Assembly: GCF_035825295.1 (NCBI RefSeq)
Contig: NZ_JAYMGI010000002.1
Span: forward strand, 620,001-684,000
From: Actinacidiphila sp. DG2A-62
GTDB taxonomy: Bacteria; Actinomycetota; Actinomycetes; Streptomycetales; Streptomycetaceae
DNA length: 64,000 nucleotides
Direction of reading: 5' to 3'
A model generated the notes under the pieces. The model searched no databases and was not told the DNA's origin. It saw only the letters and a program-made list of their open reading frames with translations. Position 1 is the first letter of the stretch; every line of letters starts with the position of its first letter. Positions 40,528 through 49,173 of this stretch are shown piece by piece. A program made the position numbers and the translations under genes.

Positions 40528-42185
40528 GTGGTGGCCGAGACCTTGTGCACGCTGTTCGCCCGGGCGCTGGACCGCGACGACTTCGGGCCCGACGAGAACT
40601 TCTTCGAGTACGGCGGCCAGTCCGTGTCGGCGATGCTGCTGGTGTCGCGGATCGGCGAGGAGCTGGGCGCCGAGGTCGCCCTGTCGGAGCTGTTCGAGGC
40701 GCCCACTCCCAACCGGCTCGCGCAGCGGCTCGGCATCACCGCCGACGGCCCGCTGGAGCGGGCGCAGGCCCGGGGCGCCGCCGCGGAGCCCGGGGTGACG
40801 CGGGGGACGCCGGGACGCCGGCCGCCGCGGCGCCGCCCGACGCTCTGCCGCTGTCGCCGTGCCAGGACTTCTTCTGCGTGATGGACAAGGGCAGCGAGAG
40901 CGGCGCGTTCGGCGTCCGGCACCTGATGATCAACAGCTGGCGGCTGACCGGGCCGCTCGACGTCGCGGCGCTGCAGGGCGCGCTGGACGACGTGGTGGCG
41001 CGGCACGAGAGCCTGCGCACCGTCGTGGTGCGCGAGGCCAGTCCCCGCTACCAGGTCGTGGAGGCGGCCAAGCCCGTCCGGCTCACCGTGCGCGAACTGC
41101 CCGCGCCCGCCGGGCCGGAGCGCGACCGGCTGAGCGACGACGTGCTGGCCGACGCGTCCACCGAGGACTTCGACGTGCGCGACCTGCCGCTGCTGCGCGC
41201 GGTGCTCGGCCGGTTCGCGGCGGACGACGCGGTGCTGGTGCTGACCATGCACCACAGCGCGGGCGACGCCTGGTCGGCGCAGGTGGTGATGCGCGACCTC
41301 GCCGCCTTCTACGCCGAGCGGACCGGGCACGGCCCGGCCGCGCTCCCCGAGGTCCGCCAGTACCGCGAGCACGCGTTGGCGGAGGCCGCCCGCAGGCAGC
41401 GCGGCGAGGAGCCGGCCGACCTGGGCCTGTGGCGTGAACGCCTGCGGGGCGCCGAGGCGTTCTCCATCCCCGCGTCCCCTCCGGCCCGGCCGGAGCCGGG
41501 GCGCGGCGCGTACGTCATGCGCAACTTCGAGGTCGGCGCGGCGACCGGAGCGGCGGTGCAGCGGCTGGCCGCGGAGACCGGCAGCACCCCGTACATGGTG
41601 ATGTTGTCCGCGTTCTACCTGCTGGCGCACGGCCTCGGCGGCGGCACCGACCTGACGGTGACCACCTTCAGCTCCGGGCGCGCCGAGCCCTCCTTCCGCG
41701 ACACCGTGGGGTTGTTCATCAACATGCTGCCGCTGCGCACCGACCTGGCCGGGGCGGCCTCCTTCCGCGACGTCGTCCGCCGCGCCCGCGAGACCTGCGT
41801 CGAGGCGTTCTCCCACGAGGTGCTGTTCGGCGACATCGACCGCGTCGCGCCCGACCTGTTCGGCCCGGACGGGCTGACCGGGCGTATCGCGCCGACCTTC
41901 GAGATGGTCCAGTCGCCGCTGCACGGCCGCACCGGCACCGCCGGCGACCTGCGCTACGCCGAGTCCCACCACGAGGCGCCCCCCGAGGGCGAGTGCCCCG
42001 ACCTCGCCGACGGCATGCTCTGGGTCGTCGGCCTGGTCGGGCCCGGCCGCTACGCCGGCACCGTCCAGTACCGCCGCGACGAGTTCTCCTCCGCCGCGGT
42101 CGCCGACATGGTCGGCCGTTACCTGACCATCCTCGACGCCCACGCGGCCGACCCGGACGCGGAGCTGTCGCTCGCGGCGGGGTGA
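40528..42185 (+). CDS. NRPS carrier-condensation didomain protein (one apparent frameshift)
   Basis: About 552 residues after correction. The N-terminal peptidyl carrier domain has FFEYGGQSVSAMLL with the phosphopantetheine Ser at residue 32. A linker (about 85-110) leads to a condensation domain starting LPLSPCQDFFCVMD. Its catalytic motif HHSAGDAWS (about 241-249) keeps both His and the Asp, with Ala for Gly. Later core motifs include GLFINMLPLRTDL and SHEVLFGDI. The frame change falls at the G5 run 40802-40806. GTG start at 40528 or 40531 after GAGGAGAGG. The carrier-before-condensation order and lack of an adenylation domain mean it must be loaded in trans, presumably by the free adenylation protein encoded opposite. 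Confidence 0.85.
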
Positions 42186-42227
42186 GCCGCGCGGGCCGAT
42201 CCCCCGGCCGCGCCCAGGCGTCCGGGC

Positions 42228-42318
42228 CGGCGGGGACGACCGACGGGGACGACCGGCGCGGAGGGCCGACGGGGACGGCCACCGAGGACGACCGGCGGGG
42301 ACGACCCGCGAGGACAGC
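42228..42318. repeat. 13-bp tandem repeat (7 units) between convergent C and A genes
   Basis: Units CGGCGGGGACGAC, CGACGGGGACGAC, CGGCGCGGAGGGC, CGACGGGGACGGC, CACCGAGGACGAC, CGGCGGGGACGAC and CCGCGAGGACAGC follow directly. It lies outside both repaired coding regions and fills most of the 144-bp gap, where no other terminator is visible. Confidence 0.8.
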
Positions 42319-42329
42319 GGGCGGATCGG

Positions 42330-43849
42330 TCAGGGCTCCTGGGCGAGCCGCACCCGGTCGATCTTGCCCGCGGGGGTCCGCGGCAGGACCGGGAGCAGCC
42401 GGACCCTGGCCGGGCGCATCGAGGGGGAAGGCGGTCGGCGAGCCAGCGGCGGACGTCGCGGGCGGTGAGGCCGGGCGCGGCGACCGCGAAGAGCGCCAGG
42501 TGCGGTTCGGAGCCCAGGCCCGAGCCGCCCTCGCCGGACCGGAGGACGACCGCGGCCTGGTGGACGCCCGGCTGCTCCTCGGCGACCGCCTCGACCTCGG
42601 CCGGTTCGATCCGGTGCCCGCGCAGCTTCACCTGGCCGTCGACGCGGCCGATGAACTCCAGCCGCCCGTCCGGGAGCCGGCGGGCCCGGTCACCGGTGCG
42701 GTAGCAGCGGCGCTCGCCGTCCGGTGTCCGCTGAAGACGGAACCGGTCCGCGGTCAGCTCGGGCCGGTGCAGATAGCCGCGCGCGAGACCCTCGCCGTAG
42801 AGCATGATCTCCCCCACCGCGCCGGGGCCGTCGACCGGTGCGCCGTCCTCGCCCTCCAGATACAGCCGCGCCCCCGGCAGCGGCGCGCCCAGGTGCACCG
42901 GCCTGGCCTCGACACGCGCCGCGGTGGCCCAGATCGTCGCCTCGGTCGGGCCGTAGAGGTTCCACGCCTGCGCGCCGAGGCCGGCCAGCGGGTCCGCCAG
43001 GCTCGGCGTCAGCGCCTCGCCGCCCGACCACAGCCGGGCGTGCGGCGCGCCGGTCCAGCCCCAGGCCAGCACCAGCCGCCAGAAGCTCGGCGTGGCCTGC
43101 ACGACGCTCGGCCGGTGGCGCCGCACCGTGTCGGCGAAGACGGCCGGGTCAAGCCTGGCGGCGGCCGGCGCGGAGACGACCGTGCCGCCCACGGCGAGCG
43201 GCATCAGCAGCTCGGCCATGGAGATGTCGAACGACGGCGCGGTGAGCGCCAGCATGGAGTCCCCCGGCCCGAACCCGGGCACCGTCGCGAGCGCGTCGAG
43301 CCTGCTCAGCAGCGACTCGTGCGGGACGACGACGCCCTTGGGACGGCCGGTCGAGCCGGAGGTGTACATGATGTACGCGGCGTCCTCCGCCGCGGCGCCG
43401 CCCTCCGCCGCGGCGCCGCCCTCCGCCGCGGCGCCGCCCTCGGCCCCGGCACGCGGGCCGTCCGCGCCGGCGGAGGCGTCGGCACGGGCCTCGGCGGTGA
43501 GGGGCAGCACGGAGAGGCCGGCGTCCGGCTCCTCGGCGACGAGGACGCGCGGCGCGGCGTCCGACAGCACGAACTCCCGGTGCAGCGCCGGGCTGTCGGC
43601 GCTGAGCGGCAGCACCGGGCAGCGCAGTGCCGCGGCGGCGAGCAGCACCGGGACGGCCGCGCTCGACCGCCCCACGGTCAGCGCCACGACGTCGCCCGGC
43701 CGGCAGTGCGCGGCGAGCCTGTCGCGCAACGCACCGGCGCGGTCGGCGAGTTGCGCGTAGGTCAGGTCCTCGCCGTCGCCGCGCAGGGCGACCGCGAGCG
43801 GCGTGTGCGCCGCGTGCCGCAGCACGGCGTCCCACACCGTGGCCGTCAC
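42330..43849 (-). CDS. Free-standing NRPS adenylation domain, glycine-like code (one apparent frameshift)
   Basis: Activates an amino acid as adenylate and loads it on a carrier protein. About 506 residues after correction. YIMYTSGSTGRPKG (A3), NLYGPTE (A5), YRTGDRARRLPDG (A7), GRVDGQVKLRGHRIEPAEVE (A8) and, after the frame switch, RTPAGKIDRV (A10, catalytic Lys). The missing base lies in the G5 run 42423-42427. Aligning by eye to GrsA gives binding-pocket residues D-I-A-Q-W-G-L-I-W-K, closest to the glycine code. A GGAAAE hexapeptide is repeated three times before A3. The GTG start at 43849 overlaps the carrier-protein stop (GTGA). Confidence 0.88.
43385..43438. repeat. 18-bp perfect tandem repeat in the adenylation gene (3 units)
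   Basis: CTCCGCCGCGGCGCCGCC occurs three times without change and encodes GGAAAE on the minus strand. It lengthens the loop just before motif A3. Confidence 0.85.
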
Positions 43850-44091
43850 CGCGGCCCGCCCGTGGAGTCCGCCTGCTCACCGGCCCGCGCCGCGTAGGCG
43901 GCCAGCAGTTCGGGCGTGGGGTGCTCCACCACGTCGATCAGCTCCAGAGCGGTGCCCCAGGCCCGCTCGATCTCCGCGAGCAGCCGGAGCGCCAGGACCG
44001 ACGTCCCGCCCATGTCGAAGAAATTGTCCTCGGGCTCGATGTCGGTCTCCAGCAGCCGCGCGAACAGCGCGGCCATGTCGCCTGCGGTCAT
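43846..44091 (-). CDS. Free-standing peptidyl carrier protein
   Basis: An 81-residue carrier: FFDMGGTSVLALRLL gives the phosphopantetheine-attachment Ser31. It overlaps the ATP-grasp stop (ATGA) and the adenylation start (GTGA), so the three products are translationally coupled and probably made in step. It likely receives the amino acid activated by the adenylation protein. Confidence 0.9.
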   Translation of the reverse strand: MTAGDMAALFARLLETDIEPEDNFFDMGGTSVLALRLLAEIERAWGTALELIDVVEHPTPELLAAYAARAGEQADSTGGPR

Positions 44092-45758
44092 CGTTCGGCC
44101 TCCCTGACGGTCGTCTGGTCGTCGGCAACGGGTCGTGCGGGTGCGGCGGGCGCGGACCCCGGCGGGCGAGCGCCCGGGACGGGTACGGGACGCGGCGCGC
44201 TCCCGGGCGCGGCGCCGGAGCCGGCGCCGGCGCCGGAGAGCGCGTCCAGCCACGTACGGTCGCGGACCGGCCGCCCTGCCTCGTCCGCGTAGCCGATCCG
44301 GTGGACCAGGAACTCCGTCACCCCGACGAAGCGTTCGCGCAGCTGCGCGTGGTCGTCGCCGACCACCCACAGCCGGGCGGTCATGCCGAGCGTCCCGTGG
44401 CGCCAGTGCACCTGGTCGCCGGGTGCGGCCAGCATGTCCACCGCGATCACGCCGGGCAGCGCGGCGAGTGCCTCGCGGGCCGGCACCGCCGTCACCCGCC
44501 GTGCGGCGGGCGGCGGCTGGTGCAGGACCAGGGCGACGCAGCGCCGCCAGCGCGGTTCGAGCACGGGCGGGTGTCCCAGCGCGCAGGCCACCGCCTGGCG
44601 GCCCAGGTCCGCGCCGGAGGCCAGCCGCAGCCCGCGGGCCACGAAGCCGCCGATCCGGCCGTTGATCTCGATGATCTCCGGACCTGCGGCGGTCGACTTC
44701 AGCTCCACGTGGAAGGCGCCCTTGGTCGCGCCGACCGCGGCGAGCGCGCGGCGCGCCACGGCGGCGTACGCACGCTGCTCGTCCTCGGGCAACGGGGACG
44801 GCAGGATCAGGCCGGTCTCCCGGAACGGCCAGGCGAGCGGCGGCCGCGAGGAGACCAGCGCGGGGGCGTCGGCGACGTCCGAGGTAGGGGCGTCGTGCCC
44901 GGCGGGGGCTCCGGGTCCGCTGTGCTCGTCCGGCCGCACGCCGCCGAGCAGGACGTCGGCCGATCCGTAGTCGGCCACCCACGAGGGCACGAAGGACGTC
45001 CCGGCCGGGTGGCCCGCGATGAACTCCTCGGCGTAGAGCCCGTGCGGCCAGCCGTCGGCCCCGCCGTCTCCGCCGGCCGACCCGCCGCCCGCACGGCCGC
45101 CCGCACCGCCGCCCGCACCGCCGACGCCGCCCGGACCGGTCCTCGTGTCCGGGCCGGGGTCCCGGCCGGGGTCCCGGCGCGCGCGGCGGTCAGCGTCAGC
45201 CGCGGCCATGAACGCGTCGACGTCGGCGGGTCCCTTCAGCTGCCAGGTGTCGCGGCTGGCGAAGCCGTCGACGGGCTTGACGACGAAGGGGAAGCCGACC
45301 TCGGCCGCGAAGGCGCGCAGGGCGCCGGCGTCGGGGAGGGGGGCCGAGCGGACCCCGGAGACGCCGGCCCGGCGCAGGGCGTGGCGCTGGAGGTCCTTGC
45401 GGCCCCACGCGACGCGGTTGCCGTCGTAGCCGCAAGCCTCGCGGTCGAGCACCGCGGCGAGGGCGCAGAGCTGCTCGGTGAAGGTGGTCACGGCGTCCGC
45501 GCCGGCCTCGCGGACCGCGGCGAGGCAGGCCGCCGGATCGGCGAAGTCCACCCGCTCGGCCGGCCCGAGAGCGCGGCACACCTCGTACAGCGGCTCCGAC
45601 GCGGGGTCGCGCGCGTCGAGCAGGAACCGCGGCTCGGCCAGCCCCTTGCAGGCCAGCACGAGATCGGTGGGCGTCAGGGAGCCGCCTGGCCCGACGAGCA
45701 CCACGACACGGACGCCGTCACCGCGCCGCCCCGGCCAGACGTGCGGTCGCTGGGCCAT
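44088..45758 (-). CDS. ATP-grasp ligase
   Basis: A 556-residue carboxylate-amine ligase type enzyme. Its N-terminal preATP-grasp domain is followed by GRKDLQRHALRRAGV, FPFVVKPVDGFASRD (ATP-binding Lys), AEEFIAG, and the metal-binding GAFHVELKSTAAGPEIIEINGRIGG (about 362-386). A Gly-rich insert (about 208-232) and an Ala/Pro/Gly-rich C-tail are low-complexity additions. The ATG at 45758 has a strong GGAGG 9 bp upstream, although it overlaps the previous gene by 41 bp. Likely joins a carboxylate to an amine using ATP; partners unknown. Confidence 0.86.
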   Translation of the reverse strand: MAQRPHVWPGRRGDGVRVVVLVGPGGSLTPTDLVLACKGLAEPRFLLDARDPASEPLYEVCRALGPAERVDFADPAACLAAVREAGADAVTTFTEQLCALAAVLDREACGYDGNRVAWGRKDLQRHALRRAGVSGVRSAPLPDAGALRAFAAEVGFPFVVKPVDGFASRDTWQLKGPADVDAFMAAADADRRARRDPGRDPGPDTRTGPGGVGGAGGGAGGRAGGGSAGGDGGADGWPHGLYAEEFIAGHPAGTSFVPSWVADYGSADVLLGGVRPDEHSGPGAPAGHDAPTSDVADAPALVSSRPPLAWPFRETGLILPSPLPEDEQRAYAAVARRALAAVGATKGAFHVELKSTAAGPEIIEINGRIGGFVARGLRLASGADLGRQAVACALGHPPVLEPRWRRCVALVLHQPPPAARRVTAVPAREALAALPGVIAVDMLAAPGDQVHWRHGTLGMTARLWVVGDDHAQLRERFVGVTEFLVHRIGYADEAGRPVRDRTWLDALSGAGAGSGAAPGSAPRPVPVPGARPPGSAPAAPARPVADDQTTVREAER

Positions 45759-46773
45759 CGAGGAAACCTCCGTACTGCGTCTCGAACACGGCGCCGCGGC
45801 CCTCCTTGGTGGAGCGGGCCGCCGCGCCGAGGCGGATGGTGCGCAGGCCGCGGTCGCGGGCGTAGCGCAGGGGGGTGTGCACGAGCAGGTCCAGGTAGGC
45901 GGCCAGTCGGGCGGGTCCCGGCTCGCCGCCGAGCCCGATCTCGACCATGTCCAGCTCGTCCGCCCAGACGCGTGCCGTGGTGTAGCCCTCCGCGGCGCCG
46001 AACCGGGCGGTGAACGCGACGAGTTCGACGCCGGGACAGCGGTCCCACAGCCGGGTGCGCATCTTCACGAACTCCGCGTGGTCGGGGCGGCCCTTGCGCT
46101 GGTTGTGCGCGGCGATCAGCGCGGCCGCGCGGTCCTCGACGTCGTTCCACCGCCCGGCGGTGACGCGGACGCGGGAGGCGGTGATCAGGTCGCGGTCGGC
46201 CCGCAGGTTGCGCCGGGCCCTGCGGCCGAGCCGGTCGGTCCAGCGCGGGTCGGTGACGTCGCCGGGCAGCCGCGCGTCCTGGCCGAGCGGCGCCCACACC
46301 GCCGCGTCGCCGCAGACCGCCGTGACGGCGTCGCGCACCCAGCCGTAGACGTACGGCAGCGCGAGGCCGCGGCCCTCCGCCGCCGCCACGCCCGCGAGCG
46401 CGCCGAGCACCGGCCGCAACAGCGCGGGCGACCGCAGCTGCGCGGCCACCGGGAAGCCGGTGCGCAGATCGCCGTGGCCGCCCACCAGCAGGCAGTCGGC
46501 GGCGTCCGCCCGCCGCACCGCGTCCTGCGGCAGTCCCCAGGTGCGCGGGTCGTACGCGGGATCGGGCCAGGTGGCGCCGCGCGGCGCGTAGAAGGGGACG
46601 AACGCGAGCAGCCGTGTGCCGTCGACGCAGCGCACGTAGCCGGTGCGCCACCGGCCGTCCCGCTGCCGCTGCGCGGTCCACGCGTGGCAGCCCGCGGCCC
46701 CGGCGCTCCGGTCGAGCCGGTCGAACTCCGCCGCGCCCGCCTCGGCGATGTCGTCCACCACGTCGATCCGCAT
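45718..46773 (-). CDS. FemAB/BioF2-like (GNAT-fold) acyltransferase
   Basis: A 351-residue protein of the CelD/BioF2-like acyltransferase type. Visible: LLAFVPFYAPRG and YDPRTWGLP in the N half, the RLGRRARRNLRADRDLI segment (about 178-194), AAHNQRKGRPDHAEFVKMRTRLWDR, and YLDLLVHTPLRYARDRGLRTIRLGAAARSTKEGRG in the C half. Relatives transfer acyl or aminoacyl groups to amines (some use aminoacyl-tRNA), so it may add an acyl or amino-acid unit to the metabolite. Lies in the same operon, 42 bp after the thioesterase-like gene. Confidence 0.7.
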   Translation of the reverse strand: MRIDVVDDIAEAGAAEFDRLDRSAGAAGCHAWTAQRQRDGRWRTGYVRCVDGTRLLAFVPFYAPRGATWPDPAYDPRTWGLPQDAVRRADAADCLLVGGHGDLRTGFPVAAQLRSPALLRPVLGALAGVAAAEGRGLALPYVYGWVRDAVTAVCGDAAVWAPLGQDARLPGDVTDPRWTDRLGRRARRNLRADRDLITASRVRVTAGRWNDVEDRAAALIAAHNQRKGRPDHAEFVKMRTRLWDRCPGVELVAFTARFGAAEGYTTARVWADELDMVEIGLGGEPGPARLAAYLDLLVHTPLRYARDRGLRTIRLGAAARSTKEGRGAVFETQYGGFLDGPATARLAGAAR

Positions 46774-46815
46774 GCGGCTGCGGCCCCCTTCCGGGCTCGG
46801 CGTACGGAACAGGGG

Positions 46816-47913
46816 TCACGCCGGCGCGCGCGTCCCGGCCGTGGCGCCGTCGACGGCGACGGTCGCGCCGCGGCCGGCCGGCGCGTCGGCCGCGGCCAGG
46901 AGCAGGCGCGGGAGGTCCGGGCCTGGCCACGGCGCCCCCTCGGGCGCGCGCACCTCGGTCACCGGGTACGCGGCGCCGGCGAACCAGGGACCGCGCGCGT
47001 GGTCCGTCGAGCCTCCGGGCTCCACCCAGACCCGCGGGGTCGGGAAGGCATCACCGCCGGCGGACGGGCCGGCGTCCGGACCGGGGCCGGTTTCCCGGCC
47101 GGGGCGGTGGACGGCCGGAGCGGTGGACGGCCAAGGGGCGCGGAGCGCCTCGCGGGCGGCGAGCAGGTAGCCCAGCCAGCCGCGGTAGCGGCCGTACAGG
47201 TCGGCGATCGTCCGGCCGCGCGGGTCGATGCCGTGCTGGGCGGCCAGCGCGTCGAGGTCCGCGCGCAGGACGTCCAGCGCGGCGTCGAGCGCGGCGTCGG
47301 GACCGCCCGCCAGCTCAGGCGTCGCCGCCGCGGTCGCCCCGCGCAGCCCCGACCTCACCTCGGCGCGCAACTCGTCGAGGATCTCGCGCACCAGCGCGGT
47401 GTCCGGCCACACCGGCCGCAGCAGCACGACCGCCGTCCGCCCCGGAGGGCCGCCGTCGCGTTCGGCGGACGGCTGCGGGGTCTCCAGGGCCGCGGCGATC
47501 CGCAGCGCCAGGGCGGACGCGCTGCAGTCCGCCGCGATCGTCACGTCCTGGTGCGGGCAGGCTTCCCGGATCAGCTCCGCGTAGTGGGCCGCCGCCTCGT
47601 CGAGCGACGGCGCCCGCGGATCGTCGTCCAGGCTCCGGGCGAAGTCCCGCGCCGGGTCCAGCTGGCAGATCGTCACCTCGGCGGCGGGCGCGGCGGCCTG
47701 CGACGCGCGCGCGTCACCGGGCCGCTCGCCGCCGTCCCGGCCCGGATGCCGGCCCTCGTCCTCGGCCTCGGCCGCCTCGCCGCGCACGGCTGCCGCCAGT
47801 CGCTCGGCGAGCCGCGGCGCCGAGGACACCGGCCGGAAGTCGGCGACGACGACCGCCCGCGCACCGCCGCGCGTCAGCACGTCGAGGGAGAAGGCGGACC
47901 GGTTCGTCGCCAT
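46816..47913 (-). CDS. Thioesterase-like protein, divergent, function uncertain
   Basis: A 365-residue protein I do not firmly recognise. Residues about 85-150 resemble a type II thioesterase: VTICQLDPARDFARSL, then AAHYAELIREACPHQDVTIAADCSASALALRIAAAL, where DCSAS occupies the nucleophile-elbow place with the usual Gly positions replaced. Acidic/Ala-rich and Gly/Pro-rich segments are inserted (about 37-75, 280-305). No clear catalytic His is visible. ATG at 47913; first gene of the operon. It may be an inactive or altered thioesterase serving the carrier proteins. Confidence 0.5.
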   Translation of the reverse strand: MATNRSAFSLDVLTRGGARAVVVADFRPVSSAPRLAERLAAAVRGEAAEAEDEGRHPGRDGGERPGDARASQAAAPAAEVTICQLDPARDFARSLDDDPRAPSLDEAAAHYAELIREACPHQDVTIAADCSASALALRIAAALETPQPSAERDGGPPGRTAVVLLRPVWPDTALVREILDELRAEVRSGLRGATAAATPELAGGPDAALDAALDVLRADLDALAAQHGIDPRGRTIADLYGRYRGWLGYLLAAREALRAPWPSTAPAVHRPGRETGPGPDAGPSAGGDAFPTPRVWVEPGGSTDHARGPWFAGAAYPVTEVRAPEGAPWPGPDLPRLLLAAADAPAGRGATVAVDGATAGTRAPA

Positions 47914-48158
47914 CGCAGGACCTGTCCTCTCGTCACGCCGACCCGGGACCGGGCACCGGCATCCCATCGTCGCAACCGCGGATCCGCGCGCCACCTTCGT
48001 GGTTGCCCCGCCCGCCGCTCTCCGCGTGCCGCCGCGCGGGCCGTCCGGTACGCGTCCGGGCCCACCGCGTTTCCCGGCCCGGTACGCGTCCCGGCCCGGT
48101 GCGCAAGAGGGCAATGCGGCGGATGTCGGCCCCGCCGCCGCTCGCCGACGATGGGCGC

Positions 48159-49111
48159 ATGCATCCCTTCCGGTTCCTCACACCGCCGCAGGGCTGGTTC
48201 GACGGGGCGAAGCTCGCCGCGTTCGCGCGCCAGGCGGAATCCATCGGGTACGACGAACTCATCGTCAACGACCACGTCGTCGAGCAGCTCGCGCCGGTCC
48301 CGGTGCTGGCGACCGCGGCGGCTGCCACGGAGCGGTTGCGGCTCGGCGCCTTCGTGTTCAACGCCGCACTGCGTCATCCCGCGGTGCTCGCACAGGAGTT
48401 GGCCACGCTGGACGTGCTGTCCGGGGCCGGCTGCGGGTGGGGATCGGGGCGGGCTGGAACAAGCCGGAACACCTGGCCCTCGGGCTGCCGTTCGAGCCGG
48501 TGGGCACCCGGATCGCGCGGCTCGCCGAGGCGGTGGCCGTGCTGAAGGGGTGCTTCGGGCCCGGCCCGTTCTCCTTCGACGGCGAGCACTACCGGATCAC
48601 CGCGCACGACGGACCGCCGAAGCCCGTGCAGCGCCCGCACCCGCCCTTCTTCATCGGCGGCGGCAGCCGCAAGGTGCTGTCGCTCGCCGCACGCGAGGCG
48701 CAGGGCGTCGGCCTCTCGCCGCGCATGCTGCCCGGCGACCAGAGCGACCCGAAGCCGGACGCGCGCACGATGACCGCCGCGGCCACCGAGGAGAAGGTCC
48801 GGTGGATCCGGGAGGCCGCGGGCGACCGCTTCGACACGCTGGAGCTGAACACGTACACCGTCTTCGGCCCGCTGGTGATCACCAGCGACGCCCGCGGCGA
48901 GGCGGGCCGCCGCGCCGACGTCATCCGGCACGCCACCGGCGTCGAGCTGACGGTCGAGGAGGTCATGGACTCCCCGCACGTCTTCATCGGCACGGTGCGC
49001 GGCATCGTGGCGAAGTTCACCGAGATGCGCGAGCGGTTCGGCATCTGCTCGGTCGTCCTCGACGACCCGGAGACCAGCGCGCCGATCGTGCAGGCCCTGG
49101 CCGGACGCTAG
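48159..49111 (+). CDS. LLM-class F420-dependent oxidoreductase (one apparent frameshift)
   Basis: A luciferase-like TIM-barrel flavin/F420 enzyme, about 317 residues after correction. MHPFRFLTPPQGWFDGAKLAAFARQAESIGYDELIVNDH is the normal N-terminus. LRLGAFVFNAALRHPAVLAQELATLDVLSGG leads into RLRVGIGAGW across the frame switch at the G4 run 48423-48426. PHPPFFIGGGS and the C-terminal helices follow. Divergent from the thioesterase-like gene. No clear RBS at 48159. Could reduce or oxidise an intermediate; substrate unknown. Confidence 0.85.
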
Positions 49112-49116
49112 GGCCG

Positions 49117-49157
49117 GTACGGGCGGGTCGTCGTCGGGGACGACGGCCCGCCCGTAC
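49117..49157. terminator. Long bidirectional hairpin
   Basis: GTACGGGCGGG-T-CGTCGT pairs with ACGACG-G-CCCGCCCGTAC to give an 18-bp stem with one wobble and a 5-nt loop, between the converging LLM and GMC genes. Confidence 0.75.
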
Positions 49158-49173
49158 GGGCGCCCTGCCGGGC

